From Atriophallophorus winterbourni (taxonomy: Eukaryota > Platyhelminthes > Trematoda > Plagiorchiida > Microphallidae): DNA of 64,000 bases. The notes beneath the pieces were generated by a model. That model made no database searches. It had not been told where the DNA came from and was given only the letters and a program-made list of their open reading frames with translations. Of the stretch, positions 57,701-64,000 are shown piece by piece. Location of the stretch: the NCBI GenBank assembly GCA_013407085.1, contig JACCGJ010003306.1, forward strand, positions 1 through 64,000, given 5' to 3'. The translations under genes were made by a program, and so were the position numbers. How positions within the stretch are numbered: position 1 is the stretch's first letter; every line of letters starts with the position of its first letter.

Positions 57701-58124
57701 TGCAAACGTATCATGAACTTGCTTGCTTGATCTGCGTGGTTGACGTGCGTGAACCTATTGAATCCAAACCTGAACCGGTTGAGAGCACAAACCAAGGCAT
57801 ATATATATATATATCCTCTAATTTGCCATATCTCCACAATATTTTAGTTGTATTTCAATGGATATACTTAAAAGTTTCACTGAATTTGTACACCTATTGC
57901 AAAATATTACCCACTATTGCAAGCGCCAGCAGTTGCACCATTATCCTATACTCATTTTTTCGCTTTTACTATTGCGACTTCACTTTCTTTCTCACGCTAG
58001 AGGGATGCGAATACAGTCAGTTCAATGGAAGATTTATGTGCTTCAATAGCTGCTTGTATAATGGTGGTCAAGGGAATAAGAAGCCGTTGTTTTTGATCAT
58101 CACTCTTGAACGTTTAGTTTCTGG
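45737..58124 (+). CDS. p53-family transcription factor, 5' six exons (gene continues past the last exon found)
   Basis: A sequence-specific transcription factor of the p53/p63/p73 type, expected in the nucleus. Joining the exons gives 261 residues plus two bases. Residues 1-87 are a Ser/Thr- and His-containing N-terminus without a clear FxxLW activation motif. The DNA-binding domain starts at FPGYYGFDL (90-98). Diagnostic strings are QPPEGSFIRLTPVY (148-161; p53 PPPGTxxRAMxIY), VIQRC (170-174), VVVGNSSAEYFFDP (192-205; p53 VEGNxxxEYxxD), IPYEKPKEG (214-222; p53 VPYEPPEVG), MCFNSC (233-238) and FLIITLE (251-257). Zinc Cys176, 238 and 242 of human p53 correspond to C174, C234 and C238; His179 is D177. 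Arg248/249 become K247/K248 with three extra residues before them. All splice sites are consensus and phases fit. The rest of the domain and any tetramerisation region were not found. Confidence 0.85.
45908..46149 (+). CDS. p53-family gene, exon 2 (N-terminal region)
   Basis: Acceptor TTTCAG, donor GTAAGT, phase 0 in and phase 2 out. It encodes residues 7-86, with ALPPKKLTSDDIPVL just before the DNA-binding domain. No domain recognised; probably a disordered activation region. Confidence 0.75.
46366..46462 (+). CDS. p53-family gene, exon 3 (start of DNA-binding domain)
   Basis: Acceptor TTTTTTCAG, donor GTAAGT. Residues 87-119 with FPGYYGFDL, matching the first strand of p53-family domains (YxGxYGFxL). 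Confidence 0.85.
46861..46902 (-). ncRNA. Hammerhead-ribozyme-like motif, family 2, copy 2
   Basis: Same core as at 4640-4677, with a longer stem I: CTCCAC pairs perfectly with GTGGAG (6 bp). Stem II is GGC/GCC with loop AAACA plus a C/A mismatch, stem III ACC/GGT, cleavage triplet GTA. It lies antisense in a p53-family intron. This is the best-paired member of the family in the window. Confidence 0.68.
47361..47600 (-). mobile_element. LINE 3' end scrap in p53-family intron 3
   Basis: The + strand AGATTCAAGAATTTATGGTA followed by AAAAAGCTCGTAGCTGTACA and ACCACAGGAT is the reversed 3' UTR order of CR1 copies (AT CCT GTGGT, AGC, then ATTCTTGAATC). Coding part degraded. Confidence 0.55.
47895..48055 (+). 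CDS. p53-family gene, exon 4
   Basis: Acceptor CTTTAG, donor GTCAGT. Residues 120-172 plus two bases. QRQPPEGSFIRLTPVY and QQEVIQR align with the p53 segment leading to the first zinc Cys. Confidence 0.88.
49855..50740 (-). mobile_element. CR1-like LINE fragment in p53-family intron 4
   Basis: Minus frames: EEKDLSVWICHSLKISLKE (50180-50120), IMNAYLRPVMKFVVRPWSPW (50030-49975), then the start of the C-terminal domain near 49900. Upstream (50740-50250) are degraded reverse transcriptase blocks. 3' end missing. Confidence 0.78.
51745..52590 (+). mobile_element. RTE-like LINE fragment in p53-family intron 4, split by a CR1 3' end
   Basis: Left part 51745-51943: HARTFGxKLA-type text, ISMSETKVPGQGN, SPPIITVENSQLEQVHFGS, and DTEVDKQIGRGA, as in 38.60-38.80 kb. 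Right part 52170-52590: NISWIDRV, HFTTHIEGTL and HPWLILAKGGQH-type blocks, as in 39.0-39.55 kb. The middle of the thumb region is lost. Confidence 0.75.
51944..52166 (+). mobile_element. CR1-like LINE 3' end nested in RTE
   Basis: CCCCCACATATCATTTGTGC and the following 3' UTR (TTTATGCAGTCCCTATATTT) match the last 230 bp of the 11.66-14.74 kb copy, ending in the ATTACATTGAATTC tail at about 52166. Confidence 0.82.
54000..54410. repeat. Degenerate tandem pair of family-2 hammerhead repeats
   Basis: Two units with a period near 238 bp: CACTATGTTCAAATAGAGAATC (54042) and CACAATGTTCAAATACAGAATC (54280) mark the same point. Ribozyme-like ends occur at 54147-54182 (ACTCCACAACCGATTTCTG, then TTGCCTTCACCAAGTGGA) and 54369-54395 (CACCTTAATCAGGTGGAGGCAGT), both with core mutations. 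Tandem units of a few hundred bases with one hammerhead each are the form described for animal retrozymes and satellites. Confidence 0.55.
57312..57454 (+). CDS. p53-family gene, exon 5
   Basis: Acceptor TTATGCAG, donor GTATGC, 9.26 kb after exon 4. The first base completes Arg173; then CFED holds the first zinc Cys with Asp at the His position. SIVVVGNSSAEYFFDPVTE and IPYEKPK match the central p53 strands. It is short of a long ORF in this frame, so easily missed. Confidence 0.88.
57735..57798 (+). mobile_element. RTE-like LINE scrap upstream of p53 exon 6
   Basis: ACCGGTTGAGAGCACAAACCAAGGC matches the RTE text at 35460-35486 almost base for base (NRLRAQTKA), preceded by weaker similarity, and is followed by an (AT)n run. 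Confidence 0.7.
58001..58124 (+). CDS. p53-family gene, exon 6 (zinc pair and L3 loop)
   Basis: Acceptor CACGCTAG, donor GTAAGC, phase 1 in, phase 2 out. CEYSQFNGRFMCFNSC then NGGQGNKKPLFLIITLE correspond to p53 CTTIHYNYMCNSSC and GGMNRRPILTIITLE. The exit in the residues just after TLE matches the place where human TP53 exon 7 ends. Confidence 0.9.
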
Positions 58125-58149
58125 GTAAGCATTATACGCTACAATATAA

Positions 58150-58655
58150 AAATGAAATTTCTTGGTCAATTGGCTGTGTCTTTACCCTTTGTCACTTTTG
58201 AAAACCATAAGGTAGAACCAGTAAAACACTTCACATATTTTGGTTTACATGTAGTCATTTTTATTCTGTCCGTGTCTGTTTACTTAGAACAGTTTACCAT
58301 CTACCGTTGCTCGATCCACTAGCTTGCATGAATTTAAAACGAAATTACATGAGTTTATTGAATTGTGTGTTTGCCCACTACTTATATACTGTTCAATATA
58401 ATTGCTTATCTTGTTTTATACACTTACATTTTAACTTTTATGATTCTATGATTATTGTTAATCTTGTTAAATTTTGACCATTAAAAAACCTTTAAACTTG
58501 AATTAAAAAACGGGTAACCTCTCGCTAGATAATGATATTCTAAAGGGGATTGTTACAGCAACCCTCCTCTCTTCCCATTTGAACTCCCACATCTGAAATA
58601 ACTGTAATTTTGAATGTGATGACAAGTCGATGCGTTGCGTACGGCGCATGTGTAA
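58150..58655 (+). mobile_element. RTE-like LINE fragment downstream of p53 exon 6, split by a CR1 3' end
   Basis: 58153-58255 parallels 38655-38750 (CTTGGTCAA, TTTGTCACTTTTGAAAACC, GTAGAACCAGTAAAACACTT, CATATTTTGG). After the CR1 insert it resumes at 58508 with GGGTAACCTCTCGCTAGATAA, the text at 38756-38776. Degraded beyond 58650. Confidence 0.72.
58256..58507 (+). mobile_element. CR1-like LINE 3' end nested in RTE
   Basis: About 250 bp from FYSVRVC-type text (TTTATTCTGTCCGTGTCTGT) to the 3' UTR (TATGATTCTATGATTATTGT) and a short TTAAACTTGAATT tail. Same subfamily as 22.1-23.9 kb. Confidence 0.8.
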
Positions 58656-59440
58656 TATATATAGAAAGAAAAACGCGAGTTGTAATCAGAAATTTAACCT
58701 TTAGGTAAATCGCACTAGCATTACAATGAGGTTTGCAAGGAAGTGTGAAAGCTCATGATTTATTTCCTACAATATGGAAATCATTGTTCAAAACCACTGT
58801 ATTTCGAGGCAAGCTGTAAAGCGAAATCTGGTTTCGATCAGCTGCTACGTTTAGCTCCTAAACATAGATCACACAGTCACCTAACAACCACCGCAAATCG
58901 AATATGTACTGCATTACTACCGTGAACACGGTGTACAAGAGCGATACTTCCGAATTTGGCTATATAATATGTTGAATTGGTGTTGAACTTAAGACCATCT
59001 GCGCGTGCAATGGACTCCCATGTTTGCTAATTCTGAATTAAAAAAATTGAACTATTCCACAGTCTACCCATATATCTAATGGGCATTTATCAGCGACAAT
59101 GAATTTGTAAAGAGTTTAATCACTGGAAATTGATTATCGGGTGGGACACGGTCAGGTAGCTGTGGCGTCGAAATTTTAAAGAATAAAAGGTCGTCAGGCT
59201 GCATTGAAATTTCACATGTTGCACAATACCAGTGGCAGTCGTTTGTCCTACAGGACTGAAGTCTTATATCATTGCTCTTGATAATTAATGTGTGATCATG
59301 ATACTGGTCTGCAAAGTGCCAAATTGCACCAAGATTTACAACGAAGATAAGGCATAACAATTGCGAAATTCTTTTTTTCTGTTTTGGTTGACAAGGTTAT
59401 TTAATATGAGCTTCGTATTTGAACGAAGACTAAGTGTCAG
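58656..59440. other. No gene recognised; probable p53-family intron
   Basis: No exon for the end of the DNA-binding domain could be supported here. Confidence 0.35.
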
Positions 59441-59594
59441 TGTAGAAAAGTCAAAATCAGAGCGACACATGTGTATTCACTACACGTCAACAAACATATG
59501 AATCATCATGGGAATTACAATACGGAGATAGACACACTGACAGCTACTGCATTCTTATTGGACAATGAGTATTCATGCTGACGGCCACTCCACA
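59441..59594 (-). repeat. LTR (3' LTR in element orientation)
   Basis: 154 bp, TG...CA ends on the + strand reading, about 97% identical by eye to the partner at 60290-60443. Confidence 0.92.
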
Positions 59595-59606
59595 TCCTTC
59601 CGTTTT

Positions 59607-60290
59607 TCAAATGAACTTACGTACTGTGCGGTTGCGCAAATTTATTTCGTTTGGAGGCTCTGCATCTCTTTCATGTTTGATCGGCTCATCGGCATCTTGG
59701 ACGCGACAATTGAATTTATATCGTTCAAATGTATCGTTCACTTGACCGAGGCAATATTCTTCGAGCTTCGCGAAGATAGTTTCCAAGACATCTGCATCTT
59801 CGTTCTCATCAAAGGTGGAACACCGTATAAACTTCGTCGCCTGTTCACCAAGCGCATTCCTCAGCGTCATCATTTGATACGTTTTATCGGTATTCGTTAG
59901 ATTCGCCAACGTCCGAAAGTGGCTTAACTGTTGCTTCCACAGTTTCCATCTCTGGTTCGCTTGACCGAGGCAATGTTCTTCGAGCTTCGCGAAGATTGTT
60001 TCCCAGTCGTCTGTGTCTTCGTTCTCATCAAAGGTGAAACACTGTATGAACTTCGTCGCCTGTTCACCAAGCGCATTCCTCAGCGTCACCATTTGATACG
60101 CTTTATCGGTATTCGTCAGATTCGCCAACGTCCGAAAGTCGCTAAACTGTTCCTTCCACAGTTTCCATCTCTCTGCCAATCCTTCATCACCTTCCATTGT
60201 GAGTGTTGCCAGTGGTCGAACATTAAAGCCGCTAAAACGGGCGTTGTGAGTTCTATCCGACGGTTTCTCGTCGATCACCCTCGTCACCAT
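59607..60290 (-). CDS. Gag-like protein with an internal 73-residue duplication
   Basis: 227 residues, open throughout. The ATG straddles the LTR / primer-site junction and the stop abuts the polypurine tract, so the ORF fills the element. After a 30-residue head come two copies of a capsid-like segment: RWKLWKEQFSDFRTL, TLRNALGEQATKFI, WETIFAKLEEHCLGQ (about 41-113), then RWKLWKQQLSHFRTL, the same middle and LETIFAKLEEYCLGQVND (about 114-186), then a tail with FERYKFNCRVQDAD. The W-x2-W, LRNALGE and FERxxFNxRxQ order resembles gag of gypsy-type elements. No zinc knuckle is visible. DNA period 219 bp (59741 and 59960 start equivalent points). Confidence 0.85.
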   Translation of the reverse strand: MVTRVIDEKPSDRTHNARFSGFNVRPLATLTMEGDEGLAERWKLWKEQFSDFRTLANLTNTDKAYQMVTLRNALGEQATKFIQCFTFDENEDTDDWETIFAKLEEHCLGQANQRWKLWKQQLSHFRTLANLTNTDKTYQMMTLRNALGEQATKFIRCSTFDENEDADVLETIFAKLEEYCLGQVNDTFERYKFNCRVQDADEPIKHERDAEPPNEINLRNRTVRKFI

Positions 60291-60443
60291 GTAGAAAAGT
60301 CAAGATCAGAGCGGCACATGTGTATTCACTACACGTCAACAAACATATGAATCATCATGGGAATTACAATACAGAGATAGACACACTGACAGCTACTGCA
60401 TTCTGATTGGACAATGAGTATTCATGCTGACAGCCACTCCACA
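60290..60443 (-). repeat. LTR (5' LTR in element orientation)
   Basis: 154 bp partner repeat, followed directly by the 5-bp duplication GTCAG at 60444. Its last base supplies the A of the gag ATG. Confidence 0.92.
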
Positions 60444-60449
60444 GTCAGT

Positions 60450-61149
60450 AAAATTCCTGTGTTTCACTGTGTTGCATATGCCACCCACGTAATGCATGCA
60501 TGCGACAGAACATGAGCATTAATCGGGTTGCCTACTAACAAATGTAACTTTCTGCGCCATCATATAGCACGTTTGGATCTTGTTTAAATTACCTACAATT
60601 GCTGTTACTGTGTTGCTTCTATATCGAAACCACGTTCTTTAAAATTCTTTGAATTGAAACACACATTTGATTAAACCTACCATTGTATGATTCATTTTTA
60701 CTCTTTATATACACATTTGACTCAGGGTGATTGGCAAGAAATTATATCTAATTCTGACCATGGATGATCGTTATTAACACATGCATACCAAGCATACAAA
60801 TTTTTCGCAAAACGGAAATCTATGGGCACTGTTTGATAATAAATTTGCAATAAAAATAATGTTTAACTAACACCAAATTTAGAAGCAACATTCGCACGTC
60901 TTTTCCTATTTAGTATGACGCTTGCTACCTCATTTTATATAGTTGGTACTCGGACACGAATGTGACTCCATCATTTGGCTGATAATCTAATTTGATGGTG
61001 GTTTGTACTGCATTGTTAATCATTTTTCTAAATCATAAACTACCCATCTTCTAATATGCAAATCGTCGTCATAGCAGTTCATAGATATAGCTTGACTGAC
61101 GTAGAGCTAAGCACGTGTGGCTGCTTTCGACGTTAGGGGAGCGCCACAG
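60450..61149. other. No gene recognised
   Basis: AT-rich sequence without a long ORF or clear repeat. Confidence 0.4.
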
Positions 61150-62330
61150 ATCTCAACTCTAAATATGGTGCCGTCTGGACACGGTCTGCAATCCTCATTC
61201 GGTGCATAGGGATTAAGCAACAACCGAAAAGCAGACTGCAATTTTAAGCACCAGCTAAAAAATGCTAGCAGAAATAAAGATCAGCTTTGAAACTGGGAAC
61301 GTGGTACGTCAGGCATATGCATCATGAGTGTCATGAAGATGTGTTCAAAGTCAAAGTAGTAAAAAAATCAGCAGTCATTTACAATGAGCTAAATAGGCTG
61401 AAAGTCAACGTGATTGCGCTGCTACTAGAAACTTGTATGCTAACAGAATAAGATTATAAAAATTTTTGGAAAGGAAGGGTTTCTGTTGGGCATCGACTGT
61501 GTTGAATAGGAGTTGCTGTGACGAAATAACAGATCAATGCAGCTGCGGAAGCGAACGGACATAGGTTCTACATCTAAATTGCGTTAGTGGTATTATTATG
61601 TTGGTCACCGTTTATTCGCGACACTCCATGTGACGCCTGCGACTACTCACAACAATCCCACTGGAAACCTTTGCAATATCATTAGGTGATATATTGCCAG
61701 AGTTTATACAGACTACGAGTCTCGCCCAAATTGATCAGGGCTGTTCAGGGTAGGAAAAACAACTAAAATTGGACAACGCCTTTTGTAACTACGCGCACAC
61801 ATCCGTCTATTTGTAACAAACAACTTCTATCAAACCAAGCCATAACAAAAATGTAATGAAAACATCCGCGGTCGAAGTCTTGGCATCAACTTTATCTTAT
61901 TTTCTTATGGGTTCTAATATGAAAAGCATACTATTCACAAAATCATTTCAGAGCGCAGAATGTGACACTGACCACCGATTGGATTGTGCGAAACTGAAAC
62001 TTCACCAGACAGGATTTCACCACTCCTAATTTACTGGTAAGCTTAGGTCAAATGTGCTAGCACCTTTATGCTGAACTATTTGAGCCTACTTTCCCAGACT
62101 AGCTCCACCAAAATGAGCCCACGAAAACTGAGAATCGTTTAAAAGCTGCATTTAACATGTCGCTCTTATCACTTACAGTGTAACGAAACCTCGATTGAGC
62201 CACTGGTTCGAAACAAAAGCTTGTTTGATTACTGTTTCCTAGAAGGGAAACGGACAGTGTTTTCTACTTCAACCGAATGCCAACAGATGAAAAGTTACGA
62301 CTTCATTGAGCTTTTAGAAACAAAGTCCAG
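61150..62330 (+). mobile_element. RTE-like LINE 5' half, heavily decayed
   Basis: Collinear with 31618-32790: GTGCCGTCTGGACACGGTCTG at 61169, CTTTGAAACTGGGAACGTGG (endonuclease start, LKLGNWN), the VNVYA-type block near 61600, GACAACGCCTTTTGTAA at 61773, and the GCCACTGGTTCGAAACAAAAGC block at 62198. No open frame. Confidence 0.78.
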
Positions 62331-62369
62331 TATGGATGTCGAAACTCCGTTTGCCGTGCATGCGTTATT

Positions 62370-62610
62370 GCTTTTTGACGTTTAATCATCAGGAAAGATA
62401 ACATCATTGGCAAAAATTTGTTCGAAGCATCGTAAACCATCACTCACGCGGGGTAGTCGAGTTTATATTTTCCCTTTAAGTGGTTTCTCGTCGGTCCATA
62501 GGTCGCAGCCGATCGAAGATGCTAGTTAATTGAGTTGTTGAGCGCCACGTCTCAAGGAATTCTCGGTCCCATCGGTTGTTTCCTTCGCCTACTATCTTTT
62601 ACAAGACTAC
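62370..62610 (-). mobile_element. Penelope-like element 3' fragment
   Basis: The + strand text AAGTGGTTTCTCGTCGGTCCATAGG, TTAATTGAG and CAAGGAATTCTCGGTCCCATCGG parallels 18441-18470, 18709-18720 and 18742-18770 of the large Penelope-like copy. It has one TTAA where that copy holds the MITE. Confidence 0.75.
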
Positions 62611-62629
62611 TTTAACTCGTTAGATTTTC

Positions 62630-62885
62630 ACTTAGGTGTGAAGGGTTTTGTTGATGTCAGCGGTTACATTTCATGGGCTTTTGAAATTACTGATTCTGTT
62701 AACAAGGATGTATTTTTGCTTCCACTCTGTTCAATATTTTACTCCGTTACCGACATCTTCAACGCTAGCCGCTTCAACATCAAACAATCTTATGAGTTTG
62801 CTAATGCGCGAGCTTCTGATTCCCGGCTATGCAACCATCATTGCTCACTCCGAAAAGCAATCGTAGTCGTTAATGGACAGCATTA
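62630..62885 (+). mobile_element. RTE-like reverse transcriptase scrap
   Basis: GGCTATGCAACCATCATTGCTCACTCCGAAAAG (62826-62858) parallels the ADDAAIIAHS block at 35518-35547; the text before it fits the preceding NRLRA region. The aspartates are lost. Confidence 0.65.
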
Positions 62886-63224
62886 AATCGGAATGCAAAA
62901 AATTGTGTTTATTATATTCTAAAGGATAGTATGTAATTTGAGTTGCTTCATGGCGTATATGTATGCAGTGACGGATTTTCCGAACCTTCTTGCATGGAAC
63001 TTTACTGGCAATGATCAGAACGTACATAATCTCAAAATTAAAACGCTCACAGCAAGCTTGAGTTCCCTACCTCAAAAATGATGGACTTTTGCTTGATAAC
63101 AACCACAATCATGGAGCGTAAACTCTGAAATGAATTCCAGAAACTAAAGTACGAGTAACGGATGCAACGTTTGCGAATCCTCATTATACTCCATAGAAGC
63201 ATACTAGACGCTACAATCACCCTT

Positions 63225-63470
63225 TATTCATATTCATAGATTTATTCATAGATTATATGCAGGTAAAAAGCTATGCTTTACAAGACCCACAAAAATGTAC
63301 ATCGGGTCGGATGGTAAAAAATATCAAAATATTGTTAGATTATTGTCAAACATAAAAACATACTTTTCCATGTGGATATCTAGTGATTTTTTGAAAACTT
63401 CAACAGTTCCAGATTGTACCACATGAGTAGGTAAACTGTTCCACAGTTTATTTGAACACCGTAAGTAGCG
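63225..63470 (-). mobile_element. CR1/jockey-like LINE 3' end
   Basis: The + strand ATGCTTTACAAGACCCACAAAAATG and the following TCAAAATATTGTTAGATTATTGTCAAAC parallel 32828-32882, and GAGTAGGTAAACTGTTCCACA matches 32959-32979. Same subfamily as the 32.79-34.40 kb copy. Confidence 0.78.
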
Positions 63471-64000
63471 AGATTGCATGATCCCCATTCACGTATTAAG
63501 TAACGCCGATATTCTTATTCCGAACGTGTCGGCTAGCTTTGGGATGCGCTCTCCTAATATATTGTTACCGCTCCCTGCGTTGAGAGATTATGACACATTT
63601 GTTGAACAGCGATTTGTCATCACCTGTGTTTCTACCCATTGTGTGTATTCAACTCGACAATAAGTTACATTTTAGGGTTCTGAATTGTCTCTTTTTCATG
63701 AAGGAATATTCAATATGCTGTTATACACCTGCCATCGTTAGCGATTCATGTGCGCTTTCAAAGTAATTTTATAATCTGCAGCAAGGGTTGGCATTGATAG
63801 ATTTCAGCAAAATACATTCATAAATAACAACGATAAGAACATTGAAAATCATAAAATGGCTTGAATCATGATTAAACAATTAAACAATTCGTTAGTGAAA
63901 ATTTCAGACAATTGTCTATAAGCCAATTTATCACCCTGTTTGGTTTGGAAACGCGGTATACTATTGATTGTGCTGAATATTGCACGATCATTTTCGAATT
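63471..64000. other. No gene recognised
   Basis: No supported feature to the right edge. The p53-family gene may continue through here as intron. Confidence 0.35.

Larger units (their letters stand above)
59441..60443 (-). mobile_element. Complete miniature LTR retrotransposon (TRIM-like) with gag ORF
   Basis: Two direct repeats of 154 bp (59441-59594 and 60290-60443), each starting TGTAGAAAAG and ending CTCCACA, differ at about five positions. The element is bounded by GTCAG on both sides (59436-59440 and 60444-60448), a 5-bp target duplication. On the minus strand the sequence just inside the 5' LTR begins TGGTGACGAGGGTGATC, a primer-binding-site candidate (TGG pairs with the tRNA CCA end), and the sequence before the 3' LTR is purine-rich (AAAAACGGAAGGA). 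Between them lies only a gag-like ORF. There is no protease, polymerase or integrase, so it must be moved by another element. Confidence 0.9.

Noticed and set aside
58980..59040. Possible p53 exon with TICACNG, resembling the VCACPG string that should follow exon 6
   Set aside because: An in-frame TGA lies just upstream, there is no suitable acceptor before the expected 10 preceding residues, and the flanking residues do not match. Probably chance.
59565..60350. Plus-strand ORFs of 111 and 139 residues across the LTR element
   Set aside because: Antisense shadows of the gag ORF; LTR, primer-site and polypurine positions fix the minus orientation.
1..64000. CRISPR arrays, bacterial operons, rRNA genes
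   Set aside because: None seen; introns, LINEs and SINEs show that this is eukaryotic nuclear DNA.

Overview
This is eukaryotic DNA: AT-rich, intron-bearing and crowded with decayed retrotransposons. The repeat set points to a parasitic flatworm, most likely a digenean trematode: CR1-like and RTE-like LINEs, a Penelope-like element with a GIY-YIG domain, and tRNA-headed SINEs carrying a hammerhead ribozyme, the arrangement known from the schistosome Sm-alpha family. The species cannot be fixed from sequence alone.

The only host gene I can support starts near 45.7 kb on the + strand. Six exons with consensus splice sites and compatible phases (45737-45754, 45908-46149, 46366-46462, 47895-48055, 57312-57454, 58001-58124) encode 261 residues. 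They resemble the first three quarters of a p53-family DNA-binding domain, including the loop with the Cys-x3-Cys zinc pair and the strand that follows it. The last part of the domain and the C-terminus were not found and probably lie to the right of the window. The domain is divergent: the position of the zinc-binding His is Asp, the two L3 arginines are lysines, and L3 carries three extra residues.

Layout. 0-5.2 kb: CR1 fragments (including a zinc-finger ORF1), an RTE 3' end, and a repeat with a second type of hammerhead-like motif. 5.2-11 kb: sparse LINE scraps. 11.66-14.74 kb: a nearly complete CR1 ORF2 (endonuclease plus reverse transcriptase) with two frameshifts. 15-18 kb: CR1 fragments and SINE copy A. 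18.2-21.2 kb: a minus-strand Penelope-like element invaded by a TTAA-flanked MITE and SINE copy B. 22.1-23.9 kb: a 5'-truncated CR1 copy whose 567-residue reverse transcriptase ORF is open. 24-30.3 kb: CR1 and RTE 3' fragments and microsatellites. 30.9-39.6 kb: one RTE element split by two CR1 insertions. 41.2-45.05 kb: minus-strand CR1 copies, one split by an RTE insertion. 45.7-58.1 kb and probably beyond: the p53-family gene with repeat-filled introns. 59.44-60.44 kb: a complete 1-kb LTR element with 154-bp LTRs, a 5-bp target duplication, and a gag-like ORF as its only gene. 60.5-64 kb: RTE, Penelope and CR1 remnants.

Apart from the p53-family gene nothing here looks like a host pathway. 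The main interest lies in that gene, two hammerhead families, the miniature LTR element and the nested-insertion record. Outer boundaries of LINE fragments are approximate (tens of bases); splice sites, LTR ends, the MITE and ribozyme positions were read base by base.
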